Assembly (NCBI RefSeq): GCF_024451105.1
Contig: NZ_JANGEY010000003.1
Span: 310,001-374,000, forward strand
Source: Stutzerimonas stutzeri
Lineage (GTDB): Bacteria; Pseudomonadota; Gammaproteobacteria; Pseudomonadales; Pseudomonadaceae
Direction of reading: 5' to 3'
DNA: 64,000 nt
Position 1 is the first letter of the stretch. Each line of letters starts with the position of its first letter. This document shows positions 44,762-53,722 of this stretch, piece after piece. Position numbers and translations under genes: made by a program. The notes beneath the pieces are model-generated. The model saw nothing but the letters and a program-made list of their open reading frames with translations, searched no databases and was not told the DNA's origin.

Positions 44762-45838
44762 ATGACCGATCTGTTCGAAAACCCGATGGGCCTGATGGGC
44801 TTCGAGTTCATCGAATTCGCCGCGCCGACGCCGAACACCCTGGAACCCATCTTCGCCATGATGGGCTTCACCAAGGTCGCTACCCACCGCTCCAAGGACG
44901 TCGACCTGTACCGCCAGGGCGACATCAACCTGATCCTCAACAAGGAGCCGAAGAGCCTGGCCTCCTACTTCGCCGCCGAGCACGGCCCGTCGGCCTGCGG
45001 CATGGCCTTCCGGGTGAAGAACGCCCACCAGGCCTACGCTCGCGCGCTGGAGCTGGGCGCCCAGCCGATCGACATCCCCACCGGGCCGATGGAGCTGCGC
45101 CTGCCGGCGATCAAGGGCATCGGCGGCGCACCGATCTACCTGATCGACCGTTTCGGCGAAGGCTCGTCCATCTACGACATCGACTTCGAGTTCATCGAGG
45201 GCGTCGACCGCCACCCGCAGGGTGCCGGCCTCAAGCTGATCGACCACCTGACCCACAACGTCTACCGCGGACGCATGGCCTACTGGGCGGACTTCTACGA
45301 GAAGCTGTTCAACTTCCGCGAGATCCGCTACTTCGACATCAAGGGCGAGTACACCGGCCTGACCTCCAAGGCGATGACCGCGCCGGACGGCCTGATCCGC
45401 ATCCCGCTCAACGAGGAGTCGTCCAAGGGCAGCGGGCAGATCGAGGAGTTCCTCATGCAGTTCAACGGCGAGGGCATCCAGCACGTGGCCTTCCTCACCG
45501 ACGACCTGATCAAGACCTGGGACGCCCTCAAGGAGCTGGGCATGCGCTTCATGACCGCGCCGCCGGCCACCTACTACGAGATGCTGGAAAGCCGCCTGCC
45601 GGGCCACGGCGAGCCGGTGGCCGAGCTGCAGTCGCGCGGCATCCTGCTCGACGGCGCCGCGGAGAACGGCGAGCAGCGCCTGCTGCTGCAGATCTTCTCG
45701 GAGACCCTGATGGGCCCGGTGTTCTTCGAGTTCATACAGCGCAAGGGCGACAGCGGCTTCGGCGAAGGCAACTTCAAGGCGCTTTTCGAGTCTATCGAAC
45801 GTGACCAGATCCGCCGCGGCGTGCTGGCCACCGAGTAA
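44762..45838 (+). CDS. hppD: 4-hydroxyphenylpyruvate dioxygenase
   Basis: 358 residues. The Fe(II) ligands His162, His241 and Glu323 match His161, His240 and Glu322 of the P. fluorescens enzyme by position. Converts 4-hydroxyphenylpyruvate to homogentisate. Full length for the bacterial family. It follows maiA by 154 bases without a recognised gene between (a 32-codon frame at 44618 has no support) and is ended by a strong terminator. Confidence 0.96.
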   Translation: MTDLFENPMGLMGFEFIEFAAPTPNTLEPIFAMMGFTKVATHRSKDVDLYRQGDINLILNKEPKSLASYFAAEHGPSACGMAFRVKNAHQAYARALELGAQPIDIPTGPMELRLPAIKGIGGAPIYLIDRFGEGSSIYDIDFEFIEGVDRHPQGAGLKLIDHLTHNVYRGRMAYWADFYEKLFNFREIRYFDIKGEYTGLTSKAMTAPDGLIRIPLNEESSKGSGQIEEFLMQFNGEGIQHVAFLTDDLIKTWDALKELGMRFMTAPPATYYEMLESRLPGHGEPVAELQSRGILLDGAAENGEQRLLLQIFSETLMGPVFFEFIQRKGDSGFGEGNFKALFESIERDQIRRGVLATE

Positions 45839-45849
45839 GCGACACCTTC

Positions 45850-45870
45850 CCCTCTCCCGTTCGCGGGAGA
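45850..45870. repeat. Single CCCTCTCCC/GGGAGAGGG hairpin repeat
   Basis: A single-hairpin copy of the dispersed element found in pairs at 1706-1792 and 12443-12528, downstream of hppD. Confidence 0.7.
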
Positions 45871-45915
45871 GGGTTCGGGGATAAGGGCTTTTCACGGCGC
45901 CCCACGTTTCTCCCA

Positions 45916-45962
45916 CGGCAACCCGGACGGCCTGGCAGCTTCTAGTCCGGGTTGCCGTTTTT
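45916..45962 (+). terminator. Rho-independent terminator after hppD
   Basis: A 13-bp stem (cggcaacccggac) with a 16-base loop, followed by TTTTTC. Also faces the end of the convergent IclR gene. Confidence 0.85.
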
Positions 45963-45976
45963 CTTTGTGGCGTGCG

Positions 45977-46765
45977 CTACTGCGGCGCGTGCCCGCCCAT
46001 CCGCGCACTGATCTCCCGCGCCACCGCCCGCAGCCGCTCGGCCTGCGGCCCCTCGGGATCGGCGGCGAAGCCCGGCGCGGTGCCGACCACGGTGATCACC
46101 CCGACCAGCTTGCCGCCCGCGGCGAACAGCGGCGCCGACAGCGCGTTCACCCCCGACATCAACAGCCCGTGCACGTGGTGCAGGCCGCGGGCGCGGATCT
46201 GCGTGCGCAGCGCCTGCAGCTCGGCGGCCGCCGGCGCGCCCGGCTCGGCCAGCGCCGCCGCCTGCAGCGCGGCGCTCTCCACCTCCGGCAGGAAGGCGTC
46301 GAACACCAGCCCGGTCGACGAGCCGAGCAGCGGCAGCACCGAGCCCACCTGGGTGACCACGGTCACCGCGCGCACCGCCTGCTCGACGTGCACCACGGTC
46401 GGCCCCTTGTTGCCCCACACGGCGAGGAAGCAGGTCTCGTTGAGTGCATCACGCAGCTCGACCAGGCGCGGCAACGCCACCTTGGTGACGTCCAGGCGGC
46501 CGATGGCGGCCAGGCCGACGAACAGTGCCTCGCGGCCCAAGCCGTAGTGCCCGGTGCTCTCGTCCTGCTCGGCGAAGCCGCTGGCGATCAGCGCCTGCAG
46601 GTAGCGGTGCACCTTGCTCGCCGGCATGCCGACGTGCTCGGCCAGGCGCGACAGCGAGGTGGCCGGCGCCAGTTCGGCCAGGCCCTTGAGGATGTCGGTG
46701 CCGACCTCGGCGGACTGCACCTTCTGCCGGCGCGGAGCCTCCGCGCGCGCGGTTTCGCTGGTCAT
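45977..46765 (-). CDS. hmgR: IclR-family regulator (HmgR-like)
   Basis: 262 residues: N-terminal winged HTH (TSLSRLAEHVGMPASKVHRYLQALIASGFAEQ within 37-70) and the C-terminal IclR effector domain with FLPEVES and LSAPLFAAGGKLVGVITVVG. In P. putida HmgR is an IclR-type repressor that responds to homogentisate. It lies divergent from the VOC-fahA genes, with palindromic sites in the intergenic region. The symbol is assigned by context. Confidence 0.82.
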   Translation of the reverse strand: MTSETARAEAPRRQKVQSAEVGTDILKGLAELAPATSLSRLAEHVGMPASKVHRYLQALIASGFAEQDESTGHYGLGREALFVGLAAIGRLDVTKVALPRLVELRDALNETCFLAVWGNKGPTVVHVEQAVRAVTVVTQVGSVLPLLGSSTGLVFDAFLPEVESAALQAAALAEPGAPAAAELQALRTQIRARGLHHVHGLLMSGVNALSAPLFAAGGKLVGVITVVGTAPGFAADPEGPQAERLRAVAREISARMGGHAPQ

Positions 46766-46827
46766 GTTGCTTCCTGTGCGTGGCGATGGAAGGCGGATTC
46801 TACGCTTGACGCTCTCCCCTTCGCGAG

Positions 46828-46852
46828 TTACGTTTTGCGTAAGTTGATTACG
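46828..46852. promoter_or_regulatory. Overlapping palindromes in the hmgR-VOC/fahA intergenic region
   Basis: Two overlapping perfect palindromes: TTACG-N5-CGTAA (46828-46842) and CGTAA-N5-TTACG (46838-46852). The second shares its form and flanks with the maiA site at 43930-43949. Likely IclR operator controlling both directions. Confidence 0.65.
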
Positions 46853-46933
46853 AATAACAAAAGCGTGCTCGCCAGCGAATCCCCATCCGCGCCGGCGACC
46901 CCGCCCCCGCCCACCGAGCAAGGGACATCCGTC

Positions 46934-47485
46934 ATGAAACCGATCGTGCAGAAAATCCATCACGTCGCCTATCGCTGCAAGGACGCGCTGGAAACCGCCC
47001 GCTGGTACGAGCAGCACCTGGGCATGAAGCTGATCCTGTCCATCGCCGAGGACTCCGTGCCCTCCACCGGCGAGTTCGATCCGTACATGCACATCTTCCT
47101 CGACGCCGGCATGGGCAACGTGCTGGCGTTCTTCGAGCTGCCGATCCAGCCGCAGATGGGTCGCGACCCCAACACCCCGGTGTGGACCCAGCACCTGGCC
47201 CTGCAGGTCGAGTCGATGGACGTGCTGCTGCAGGCCAAGGCCAGCCTGGAGGCCGCCGGCATCGAGGTGCTCGGCCCGACCGACCACGCGCTGTTCCAGT
47301 CGATCTACTTCTTCGACCCCAACGGCCACCGCCTGGAGCTGGCCGCCAACACCGGCTCGCCGAAGATGCTCGAAGCCCTCGACCAGGTGAAATGGGCCAT
47401 GCTCGAGGAGTGGGCGCAGACCAAGCGCGCGCCCAAGCACGCCGCCTGGATGCACGACGGCAGCTACAAAGAAATGTTCCAGTAA
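46934..47485 (+). CDS. VOC-superfamily protein in the homogentisate cluster (possible dioxygenase)
   Basis: 183 residues. VOC fold with metal-ligand candidates at the expected places: His9/His10 in KIHHVAY, His73-like in QHLALQV and Glu in GHRLELAAN. It lies between the regulator and fahA, exactly where hmgA is in P. putida, while no hmgA is in the window. It may be a ring-cleaving or accessory enzyme of the pathway. Not glyoxalase-like in sequence beyond the fold. It shares the operator-controlled promoter and is followed by fahA after 28 bases. Confidence 0.75.
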   Translation: MKPIVQKIHHVAYRCKDALETARWYEQHLGMKLILSIAEDSVPSTGEFDPYMHIFLDAGMGNVLAFFELPIQPQMGRDPNTPVWTQHLALQVESMDVLLQAKASLEAAGIEVLGPTDHALFQSIYFFDPNGHRLELAANTGSPKMLEALDQVKWAMLEEWAQTKRAPKHAAWMHDGSYKEMFQ

Positions 47486-47513
47486 CCCGGCCCCGACACG
47501 GAGAACGCAGTCC

Positions 47514-48824
47514 ATGACCAATGCAGTCAACCCGCTCAGCTGGGTTTCCTCGGCCAACGGCCACCCCGACTTCCCACTGCAGAACCTGCCGCTGGGCGTC
47601 TTCAGCCCGCCGGGCCAGGCGCCGCGCGGCGGCGTCGCCATCGGCGAGCGCATCCTCGACCTCAAGGTCGCCTGCGCGGCCGGGCTGTTCGAGGGTGAGG
47701 CCAAGGTCGCCGCCGCAGCCGCCAGCGGCGACTGCCTGAACGCCTTCTTCGCTCTCGGCGCCAGCGCCCGCCGCGCCCTGCGCGCCGTGCTCACTGAGCT
47801 GCTCGCCGAAGGCTCGCCGGCACGGGCGCAGATGGAGGCCCAGGGCGAGGCCCTGCTGCCGGCCATGGCCGACTGTCAGCTGCAGCTGCCGGCACGGGTC
47901 GGCGACTACACCGACTTCTACGTCGGCATCCACCACGCCAACAACGTCGGCCGCCTGTTCCGCCCGGACAACCCGCTGCTGCCCAACTACAAGCACGTGC
48001 CGATCGGCTACCACGGCCGCGCCTCCACCGTGTGCGTCTCCGGCACGCCGGTGCGCCGCCCGCAGGGCCAGACCCTGCCGCCGGGCCAGGAAGCGCCGAG
48101 CTTCGGGCCGAGCAAGCGCCTGGACTACGAGCTGGAGCTGGGCATCTGGATCGGTCAGGGCAACGCGATGGGCGAGGCCATCGCCATCGGCGCGGCTGGC
48201 GAGCACGTCGCCGGCTTCTGCCTGCTCAACGACTGGTCGGCGCGCGACGTGCAGGCCTGGGAATACCAGCCGCTCGGCCCGTTCCTGGCCAAGAACTTCG
48301 CCACCAGCGTCTCGCCCTGGGTGGTGATGCCCGAGGCGCTGGAGCCGTTCCGCGCCGCCCAGCCGCCGCGCCCGGCCGGCGACCCGCAGCCGCTGCCCTA
48401 CCTGCTGGATGCGCAGGACCAGGCCCACGGCGGCCTCGACATCGAGCTGGAAGTGCTGCTGCTCACCGCCGCCATGCGCGAGCAGGGCCTGGCCCCGCAA
48501 CGCCTGGCGCTGAGCAACACCCGCTACATGTACTGGACGGTGGCGCAGATGGTCGCCCACCACAGCGTCGGCGGCTGCAAGCTGCAACCGGGCGACCTGT
48601 TCGGCTCCGGCACCCTTTCCGGCCCGGAACCGACCCAGTTCGGCAGCCTGCTGGAGAGCACCTTCGGCGGCAAGCAGCCGCTGACCCTGGCCAGCGGCGA
48701 GACCCGCACCTTCCTCGAGGACGGCGACGAGGTGATCCTGCGCGCCCGCTGCCGCCGCGAGGGCCAGCCCTCGATCGGCTTCGGCGAATGCCGCGGCATG
48801 GTGCTGCCGGCGCGCAGCGCCTGA
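47514..48824 (+). CDS. fahA: Fumarylacetoacetase
   Basis: 436 residues. The catalytic and metal residues are seen in [20 protein letters not shown] (His of the dyad), [30 protein letters not shown] and [21 protein letters not shown]. It hydrolyses fumarylacetoacetate to fumarate and acetoacetate, feeding the CoA-transferase encoded just downstream. Length is typical. Confidence 0.95.
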   Translation: MTNAVNPLSWVSSANGHPDFPLQNLPLGVFSPPGQAPRGGVAIGERILDLKVACAAGLFEGEAKVAAAAASGDCLNAFFALGASARRALRAVLTELLAEGSPARAQMEAQGEALLPAMADCQLQLPARVGDYTDFYVGIHHANNVGRLFRPDNPLLPNYKHVPIGYHGRASTVCVSGTPVRRPQGQTLPPGQEAPSFGPSKRLDYELELGIWIGQGNAMGEAIAIGAAGEHVAGFCLLNDWSARDVQAWEYQPLGPFLAKNFATSVSPWVVMPEALEPFRAAQPPRPAGDPQPLPYLLDAQDQAHGGLDIELEVLLLTAAMREQGLAPQRLALSNTRYMYWTVAQMVAHHSVGGCKLQPGDLFGSGTLSGPEPTQFGSLLESTFGGKQPLTLASGETRTFLEDGDEVILRARCRREGQPSIGFGECRGMVLPARSA

Positions 48825-48839
48825 CCCTGCCGACCCGAC

Positions 48840-48890
48840 CGCTCCCACGCTGCGCCGTGGGAGCGCCCGCCGGGACGCGACGCGTCCCGG
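48840..48890 (+). terminator. Two consecutive hairpins between fahA and the CoA-transferase genes
   Basis: A 10-bp stem (cgctcccacg, 48840-48849 with 48856-48865) and an adjacent 10-bp stem (ccgggacgcg, 48870-48890, one-base centre). Neither has a T tract, so they may only attenuate or stabilise, and scoAB may still be cotranscribed with fahA. Confidence 0.5.
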
Positions 48891-48923
48891 CCCTGCCTCA
48901 AGAACGACCAGAGACTGCTCACG

Positions 48924-49637
48924 ATGAACAAGCTCTACCCGAATGCCCACGCAGCCCTCGACGGGCTGGTGGAGGACGGCATGACCATCGCCGTCGGCGG
49001 CTTCGGCCTGTGCGGCATCCCCGAGGCGCTGATCGCCGCGCTGCGCGACAGCGGCAGGAACAACCTCACCGCGATCAGCAACAACGCCGGCGTCGACGGC
49101 TTCGGCCTCGGCCAGCTGCTCGCCACCCGGCAGATCCGCAAGATGATTTCCTCCTACGTCGGCGAGAACAAGGAGTTCGAGCGCCAGTACCTGGCCGGCG
49201 AGCTGGAGCTGGAGTTCACCCCGCAGGGCACCCTGGCCGAGAAGCTGCGCGCCGGCGGCGCCGGCATCCCGGCGTTCTTCACCAAGACCGGCTACGGCAC
49301 CCTGGTCGCCGAGGGCAAGGAGACCCGCCAGTTCGACGGCGAGTGGTACGTGATGGAGCGTTCGCTGACCGCCGACGTGGCGCTGGTCAAGGCGTGGAAG
49401 GCCGACAAGGCCGGCAACCTGCTGTTCCGCAAGACCGCGCGCAACTTCAACCCGCTCGCCGCCATGGCCGGCAAGGTCTGCGTGGTCGAGGTCGAGGAGC
49501 TGGTCGAGACCGGCGCGCTGGACGCCGACCAGATCCACCTGCCGGGCATCTACGTGCAGCGCATCGTGGTCAACGCCACGCCCGAGAAACGCATCGAGCA
49601 ACGTACGCTTTCCAACTCCAAAGCAGGGAGCGCCTGA
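48924..49637 (+). CDS. scoA: 3-oxoacid (acetoacetate) CoA-transferase subunit A
   Basis: 237 residues, class I CoA-transferase alpha subunit: [23 protein letters not shown] near 17-39 and [14 protein letters not shown] near 56. Activates acetoacetate from fumarylacetoacetate cleavage. Followed two bases later by the beta subunit. Whether the donor is succinyl-CoA or acetyl-CoA cannot be decided from sequence. Confidence 0.9.
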   Translation: MNKLYPNAHAALDGLVEDGMTIAVGGFGLCGIPEALIAALRDSGRNNLTAISNNAGVDGFGLGQLLATRQIRKMISSYVGENKEFERQYLAGELELEFTPQGTLAEKLRAGGAGIPAFFTKTGYGTLVAEGKETRQFDGEWYVMERSLTADVALVKAWKADKAGNLLFRKTARNFNPLAAMAGKVCVVEVEELVETGALDADQIHLPGIYVQRIVVNATPEKRIEQRTLSNSKAGSA

Positions 49638-49639
49638 AC

Positions 49640-50269
49640 ATGGCCTGGACCCGCGAACAGATGGCGCAGCGCGCCGCCGCCGAGCTGCAGGACGGCTTCT
49701 ACGTCAACCTCGGCATCGGCCTGCCGACCCTGGTGGCCAACTACATCCCCGAAGGCATGGACGTCTGGCTGCAGAGCGAGAACGGCCTGCTCGGCATCGG
49801 CCCCTTCCCCACCGAGGACGAGGTCGACCCGGACCTGATCAACGCCGGCAAGCAGACCATTACCACCCTGCCCGGCAGCAGCTTCTTCGACAGCGCGGCG
49901 AGCTTCGCGATGATCCGCGGCGGCCACATCGACCTGTCGATCCTCGGCGCCATGCAGGTGTCGGCGCACGGCGACCTGGCCAACTGGATGATCCCCGGCA
50001 AGATGGTCAAGGGCATGGGCGGCGCCATGGACCTGGTCGCCGGCGTGCGCCGCGTGGTGGTGCTGATGGAGCACTGCGCCAAGGGCGGCGCGTACAAGAT
50101 CCTCGAACGCTGCGACCTGCCGCTGACCGGCGTCGGCGTGGTCGACCGGATCATCACCGACCTGGCCGTGCTCGACGTCACCGAGCAGGGCCTGACGCTG
50201 GTCGAGCTGGCCGAGGGCGTCAGCTTCGACGAGCTGCAGGCCGCCACCGGCTGCCCGATCCAGCGCTGA
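49640..50269 (+). CDS. scoB: 3-oxoacid (acetoacetate) CoA-transferase subunit B
   Basis: 209 residues, class I CoA-transferase beta subunit. The covalent-intermediate Glu is in [14 protein letters not shown] near 48-53; [15 protein letters not shown] near 98 and [14 protein letters not shown] near 127 are family stretches. Completes the acetoacetate-activating pair. GGGAG lies ahead of the ATG. Confidence 0.92.
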   Translation: MAWTREQMAQRAAAELQDGFYVNLGIGLPTLVANYIPEGMDVWLQSENGLLGIGPFPTEDEVDPDLINAGKQTITTLPGSSFFDSAASFAMIRGGHIDLSILGAMQVSAHGDLANWMIPGKMVKGMGGAMDLVAGVRRVVVLMEHCAKGGAYKILERCDLPLTGVGVVDRIITDLAVLDVTEQGLTLVELAEGVSFDELQAATGCPIQR

Positions 50270-50386
50270 AGCCCCCGGCGCAGCCTGGTCCACCGCAACC
50301 GCAGCGCACGCCTCCCCAGGCGCCAGGGCCTCGCCAGCGGGGCCTTCTCCAAGACGGAGGGACTCCAGTCCTGCCCTTCGTCCCTC

Positions 50387-50414
50387 GCGTGGCCCTCCCC
50401 GGCCACGCCTTTTT
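50387..50414 (+). terminator. Rho-independent terminator after scoB
   Basis: An 8-bp stem (GCGTGGCC) with loop CTCCCC, followed by CTTTTT. Marks the end of the fahA-scoAB unit. Confidence 0.85.
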
Positions 50415-50428
50415 ACTCCGCCAGCGGA

Positions 50429-51055
50429 CTAGTTGCCGGCCGTGAAGGCCGCATGGCTGTTGATCAGGTTGCGATAGTCCGGGATGTGGTTGGAGAACAG
50501 CGCCGCCAGCCCCTCGACGTCGTTGCGCCAGTCGCGGTGCAGCTCGCAGGCCACGCCGAACCAGGTCATCAGCTGCGCACCGGCCGCCGCCATGCGCTGC
50601 CAGGCCGCCTGCCGGGTCACCTCGTTGAAGGTGCCGGAGGCATCGGTGACCACGAACACCTCGAAACCTTCCTCGATCGCCGACAGCGCCGGAAAGGCCA
50701 CGCACACCTCGGTCACCACCCCGGCGAGGATCAGCTGCCGGCGGCCGGTGGCCTTCACCGCCTTGACGAAGTCCTCGTTGTCCCAGGCGTTGATCTGTCC
50801 CGGCCGGGCGATGTAGGGCGCATCGGGAAACTGCGCCTTCAGCTCCGGCACCAGCGGGCCGTTGGGGCCGCTCTCGAAGCTGGTGGTGAGCAGGGTCGGC
50901 AGCTTGAAGTACTGCGCCAGATCGGCCAGCGCCAGCACGTTGTTCTTGAAGCGGTCCGGATCGTGGTCGCGCACCAGGGACAGCAGGCCGGTCTGGTGGT
51001 CGACCAGCAGGACAGCGGCCTGGTTCTTGTCGAGACGCTGATAGGGGGTGTTCAT
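50429..51055 (-). CDS. [21 protein letters not shown] hydrolase (YcaC-like)
   Basis: 208 residues. Cysteine-hydrolase triad positions are visible: Asp in LLVDHQTGLL near 19, the Lys region after TTSFESGPNG, and Cys in GVVTEVCVAF near 118. YcaC proteins form large ring assemblies; the physiological substrate is unknown. Monocistronic between the tyrosine cluster terminator and the lipoprotein pair. Confidence 0.83.
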   Translation of the reverse strand: MNTPYQRLDKNQAAVLLVDHQTGLLSLVRDHDPDRFKNNVLALADLAQYFKLPTLLTTSFESGPNGPLVPELKAQFPDAPYIARPGQINAWDNEDFVKAVKATGRRQLILAGVVTEVCVAFPALSAIEEGFEVFVVTDASGTFNEVTRQAAWQRMAAAGAQLMTWFGVACELHRDWRNDVEGLAALFSNHIPDYRNLINSHAAFTAGN

Positions 51056-51336
51056 GGAGACCTCCTGGCGATGGCTCGCCGCATGGAGCGGAATTTCCGC
51101 GCGACCGGCCCCGGCCCGGCGCACAACTCCACACGTTAGGCCAGCTTGCCCGGCCGCGCAGGCCGGTACGCCGACCGCTCGTCACTCGGGCCGCCGCCGC
51201 AGGGCAACCCGGCCCACGAAAACCCTCGTCATTTTGACAACCCCGTTTCCGGTGCAAGACTTGCTGCATTGCTCCGCCTTTCTTTCCCGGGCCGGCAAGA
51301 CGAGTCGCAACTCCCGCCTCATCGAGGAGAACTGCA

Positions 51337-52032
51337 ATGCATATCGCAAGAACAGCTGTCCCCCTTGTCCTGGCCAGCGGCCTGCTGACCGGCTGCGCCA
51401 ATCTGGTACAGAGCGACTGGCCGCCCTGCGCAGCGGTCGGCGGTGTCGTCGGCGCCGGTCTCGGCGCCATCGAGAGCGCCACCTGGGCCGCCGGCGGCCT
51501 GGGTCTCGGTGCCCTGACCGGCGCGGCCTACTGCTGGGTGCACGGCGACGCCGACGGCGACGGCGTGGTCAACAAGGACGACAAGTGCCCGGATACCCCG
51601 CGCGGCACCCCGGTCGACGCCAGCGGCTGTCCGCAGCCGGTGGCCGTCGCCCCGGTGCCCGAACCGATGCCCCCGGCCCCGGCGATGGTGCGCGTGGAAC
51701 TCGACGTCAAGTTCGACTTCGACAAGGACGTGGTCAAGGAAGGCTACAAGGCCGACATCCGCGCCGTGGCCGACTTCATGCGCGAGTACCCGCAGACCAC
51801 CACCGTGGTCGAGGGGCACACCGACTCGGTCGGCCCGGACGCCTACAACCAGCGCCTCTCCGAGCGCCGCGCCAATGCCGTGCGCAGCGTGCTGGTCAAC
51901 GAGTACGGCGTGGCGTCCGAGCGCGTCGATGCGATCGGCTATGGCGAGAGCCGACCGGTGGCCGACAACGCCACCCCGGAAGGACGCGCCATCAACCGTC
52001 GCGTGGAAGCGGCGGTCGAGGCACGCCCCTGA
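51337..52032 (+). CDS. OmpA-family lipoprotein
   Basis: 231 residues. Lipoprotein signal with lipobox LLTGC (Cys at 21), Gly/Ala-rich region with a probable hydrophobic hairpin (TWAAGGLGLGALTGAAY), a thrombospondin type 3-like Ca-binding DADGDGVVNKDDKCPDTPRG, a Pro-rich linker and the OmpA peptidoglycan-binding domain (VKFDFDKDVVKEG, GHTDSVGPDAYNQRLSERRA). Anchors the outer membrane to peptidoglycan. GAGGAG precedes the ATG. Its stop overlaps the start of the next lipoprotein. Confidence 0.9.
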   Translation: MHIARTAVPLVLASGLLTGCANLVQSDWPPCAAVGGVVGAGLGAIESATWAAGGLGLGALTGAAYCWVHGDADGDGVVNKDDKCPDTPRGTPVDASGCPQPVAVAPVPEPMPPAPAMVRVELDVKFDFDKDVVKEGYKADIRAVADFMREYPQTTTVVEGHTDSVGPDAYNQRLSERRANAVRSVLVNEYGVASERVDAIGYGESRPVADNATPEGRAINRRVEAAVEARP

Positions 52033-53111
52033 GCACGGCCCCGTGCCTACTGCTGGCCGCCCTGCTGCTGACGCTGCTGGGCGGCTGCGCCGTGCGAACA
52101 CCGCCCCCCGTCCAGCCCCCGACCGCCGCGGAGGTCTCCGCCAGCACCTGGCGACAGGTCGACAGCGACCTGCTCGCCGCCTCCCGGGAGGCCCGCGAGC
52201 AGGCCGCGGAGTACGCCGAAGACCTCATGGGGCGCTGGATGCAACTGGTCCGCCAGCGCACCGACGAGCACTTCATTCCCTGGTTCGGCAGTGCCTGGAC
52301 CCAGCAGTGGCTGGGCATGCGGGTGACCTGGTACCAGCTCGACACCGCGCAGGCGAAACCGCCGGCCGCCGAACGCCTGGCCCTCTACCTGCAGGACCAA
52401 TACCAGGAGCGCGTGCTGGAACCGGTCGCCCGGCTGATCAGTCCCGACTGGATCACCGCACAGGCGAGCCGACTCTACGTCCAGCAGCTCGGCGCACGAT
52501 TGCAGGAGCTGCCGCTGCGCTACGGTGTTCCCGCCGAGCACTTCGACGCGCATCTCGAGCACATCCCGGCCATCGCCCTGGCCCCGCCGGCGAGCGCCTC
52601 GCTGCGCGAGGTCGTCCGCGCCCCGTCCCTGGAAGGTCTGCCGGCCTACGCCGGGCTCGCCGAGCGGATCCGCAACGGCCGCGACGACTCCGGCGCCTGG
52701 ACCAGGGACGCCGGCCTTGCCGCGCTGGCCCGCCAGACCAGCACGCGACTGGCGGACGAGCAGAACACCCAGGGTGTGGTCGGCGCCCTCGCCGCGGTGG
52801 TCGGCCGAGTCGCCGGCATGGCGATCTCCCTGGGCTCGGCAGCCGTCACGTCGCTGACCCGCGAGGAGCGACGCCCGCAACTGGAGGCACAGCTGCGCCT
52901 GAACCTGCAGGCCGCCTTCGAGGCGCAATGGCAGGAACTGCTGCACGATCCCGACAGCGGCGTCCTGGCCGGGGTCCGGCACCTTTCCGGGCAGATCGAG
53001 GGCGCACTGGACGAGCGCCTCGCCCGCTCGCTCGAACCCGCCGCGCAGCCCCTCGCCGCGCCGCTGCAGCCCGACACCGATGCCGCGGAGGCCAGCTATC
53101 GGCTCTGGTAG
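52029..53111 (+). CDS. Hypothetical outer-membrane lipoprotein, coupled to the OmpA-like gene
   Basis: 360 residues. Only a CTG start fits: it gives a clean lipoprotein signal (LLLAALLLTLLGGC, Cys near residue 20), GAGG lies seven bases upstream, and it overlaps the OmpA-gene stop; no in-frame ATG, GTG or TTG lies nearby. The mature part is helical and charged, with no recognised domain, and has one hydrophobic segment near 245-275 (VGALAAVVGRVAGMAISLGSA). Function unknown; operon structure suggests action with the OmpA-like lipoprotein. Confidence 0.72.
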   Translation: MSTAPCLLLAALLLTLLGGCAVRTPPPVQPPTAAEVSASTWRQVDSDLLAASREAREQAAEYAEDLMGRWMQLVRQRTDEHFIPWFGSAWTQQWLGMRVTWYQLDTAQAKPPAAERLALYLQDQYQERVLEPVARLISPDWITAQASRLYVQQLGARLQELPLRYGVPAEHFDAHLEHIPAIALAPPASASLREVVRAPSLEGLPAYAGLAERIRNGRDDSGAWTRDAGLAALARQTSTRLADEQNTQGVVGALAAVVGRVAGMAISLGSAAVTSLTREERRPQLEAQLRLNLQAAFEAQWQELLHDPDSGVLAGVRHLSGQIEGALDERLARSLEPAAQPLAAPLQPDTDAAEASYRLW

Positions 53112-53129
53112 CCCGGGCCGGCGCCGGCC

Positions 53130-53585
53130 TCACAGCGGCAGGCTGACCTCGTCCTTCACCTCGCGCAGCACCACGCTGGTGTGCACGCTGGCCACCCCGG
53201 GCAGGCGGAAGATGCGCTGCTGCAGTACCTGGTCGTAGGCCTTGATGTCGCTGGTGACCACCTTGATCAGGTAGTCGGCCTTGCCGGTGGTGGCGTAGCA
53301 GGCAACGATCTCCGGGGTAGCCGCCACCGCCGCCTCGAACTCGGCGGTCACATCGCCGGCGTGGCGGCTCAGCGCCACCTCGGCGAACACGCAGTTCTGC
53401 AGGCCGACCTTCTCGCGATCCACCAGCACCGTATAGCGGCGGATCACCCCCTCCTCCTCCAGCTCCTTGATGCGCCGCCAGCAGGGCGTGGTCGACAGGC
53501 CGACCTTCTCGGCGAGCTGCTGCATGGTCTGCCGGGCGTCGCGCTGCAGTTCGCTGAGCAGCTGGCGGGCGAACTTGTCGAGCAT
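53130..53585 (-). CDS. AsnC/Lrp-family regulator
   Basis: 151 residues: N-terminal HTH (TMQQLAEKVGLSTTPCWRRIKELEEEGVI) and the C-terminal RAM effector domain (YLIKVVTSDIKAYDQVLQQRIFRLPGVASVHTSVVL). It is divergent from the indolepyruvate oxidoreductase gene across 137 bases and is probably its regulator, sensing an amino acid. Confidence 0.87.
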   Translation of the reverse strand: MLDKFARQLLSELQRDARQTMQQLAEKVGLSTTPCWRRIKELEEEGVIRRYTVLVDREKVGLQNCVFAEVALSRHAGDVTAEFEAAVAATPEIVACYATTGKADYLIKVVTSDIKAYDQVLQQRIFRLPGVASVHTSVVLREVKDEVSLPL

Positions 53586-53673
53586 GACATTCTCCTTTTG
53601 CCGAAATTGCGATTCATTTTTTCTCGAATCTACCGCCTACCAGGGAAAAAGAGAAACAAAAAACCGCCTGCGC

Positions 53674-53692
53674 TGGGGAACACTATTCCCCA
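53674..53692 (+). promoter_or_regulatory. Palindrome in the AsnC-ior intergenic region
   Basis: TGGGGAA-CACTA-TTCCCCA, perfect 7-bp arms, 30 bases before the indolepyruvate oxidoreductase start. A candidate operator for the divergent AsnC-type protein. Confidence 0.5.
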
Positions 53693-53722
53693 CAGAACAA
53701 CACCTCTCGCAGGACAACAACA

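Noticed and set aside
46934-47485. VOC protein in the homogentisate cluster called as ordinary lactoylglutathione lyase
   Set aside because: Context and length do not favour glyoxalase I, so it was left as a VOC protein of unknown reaction.
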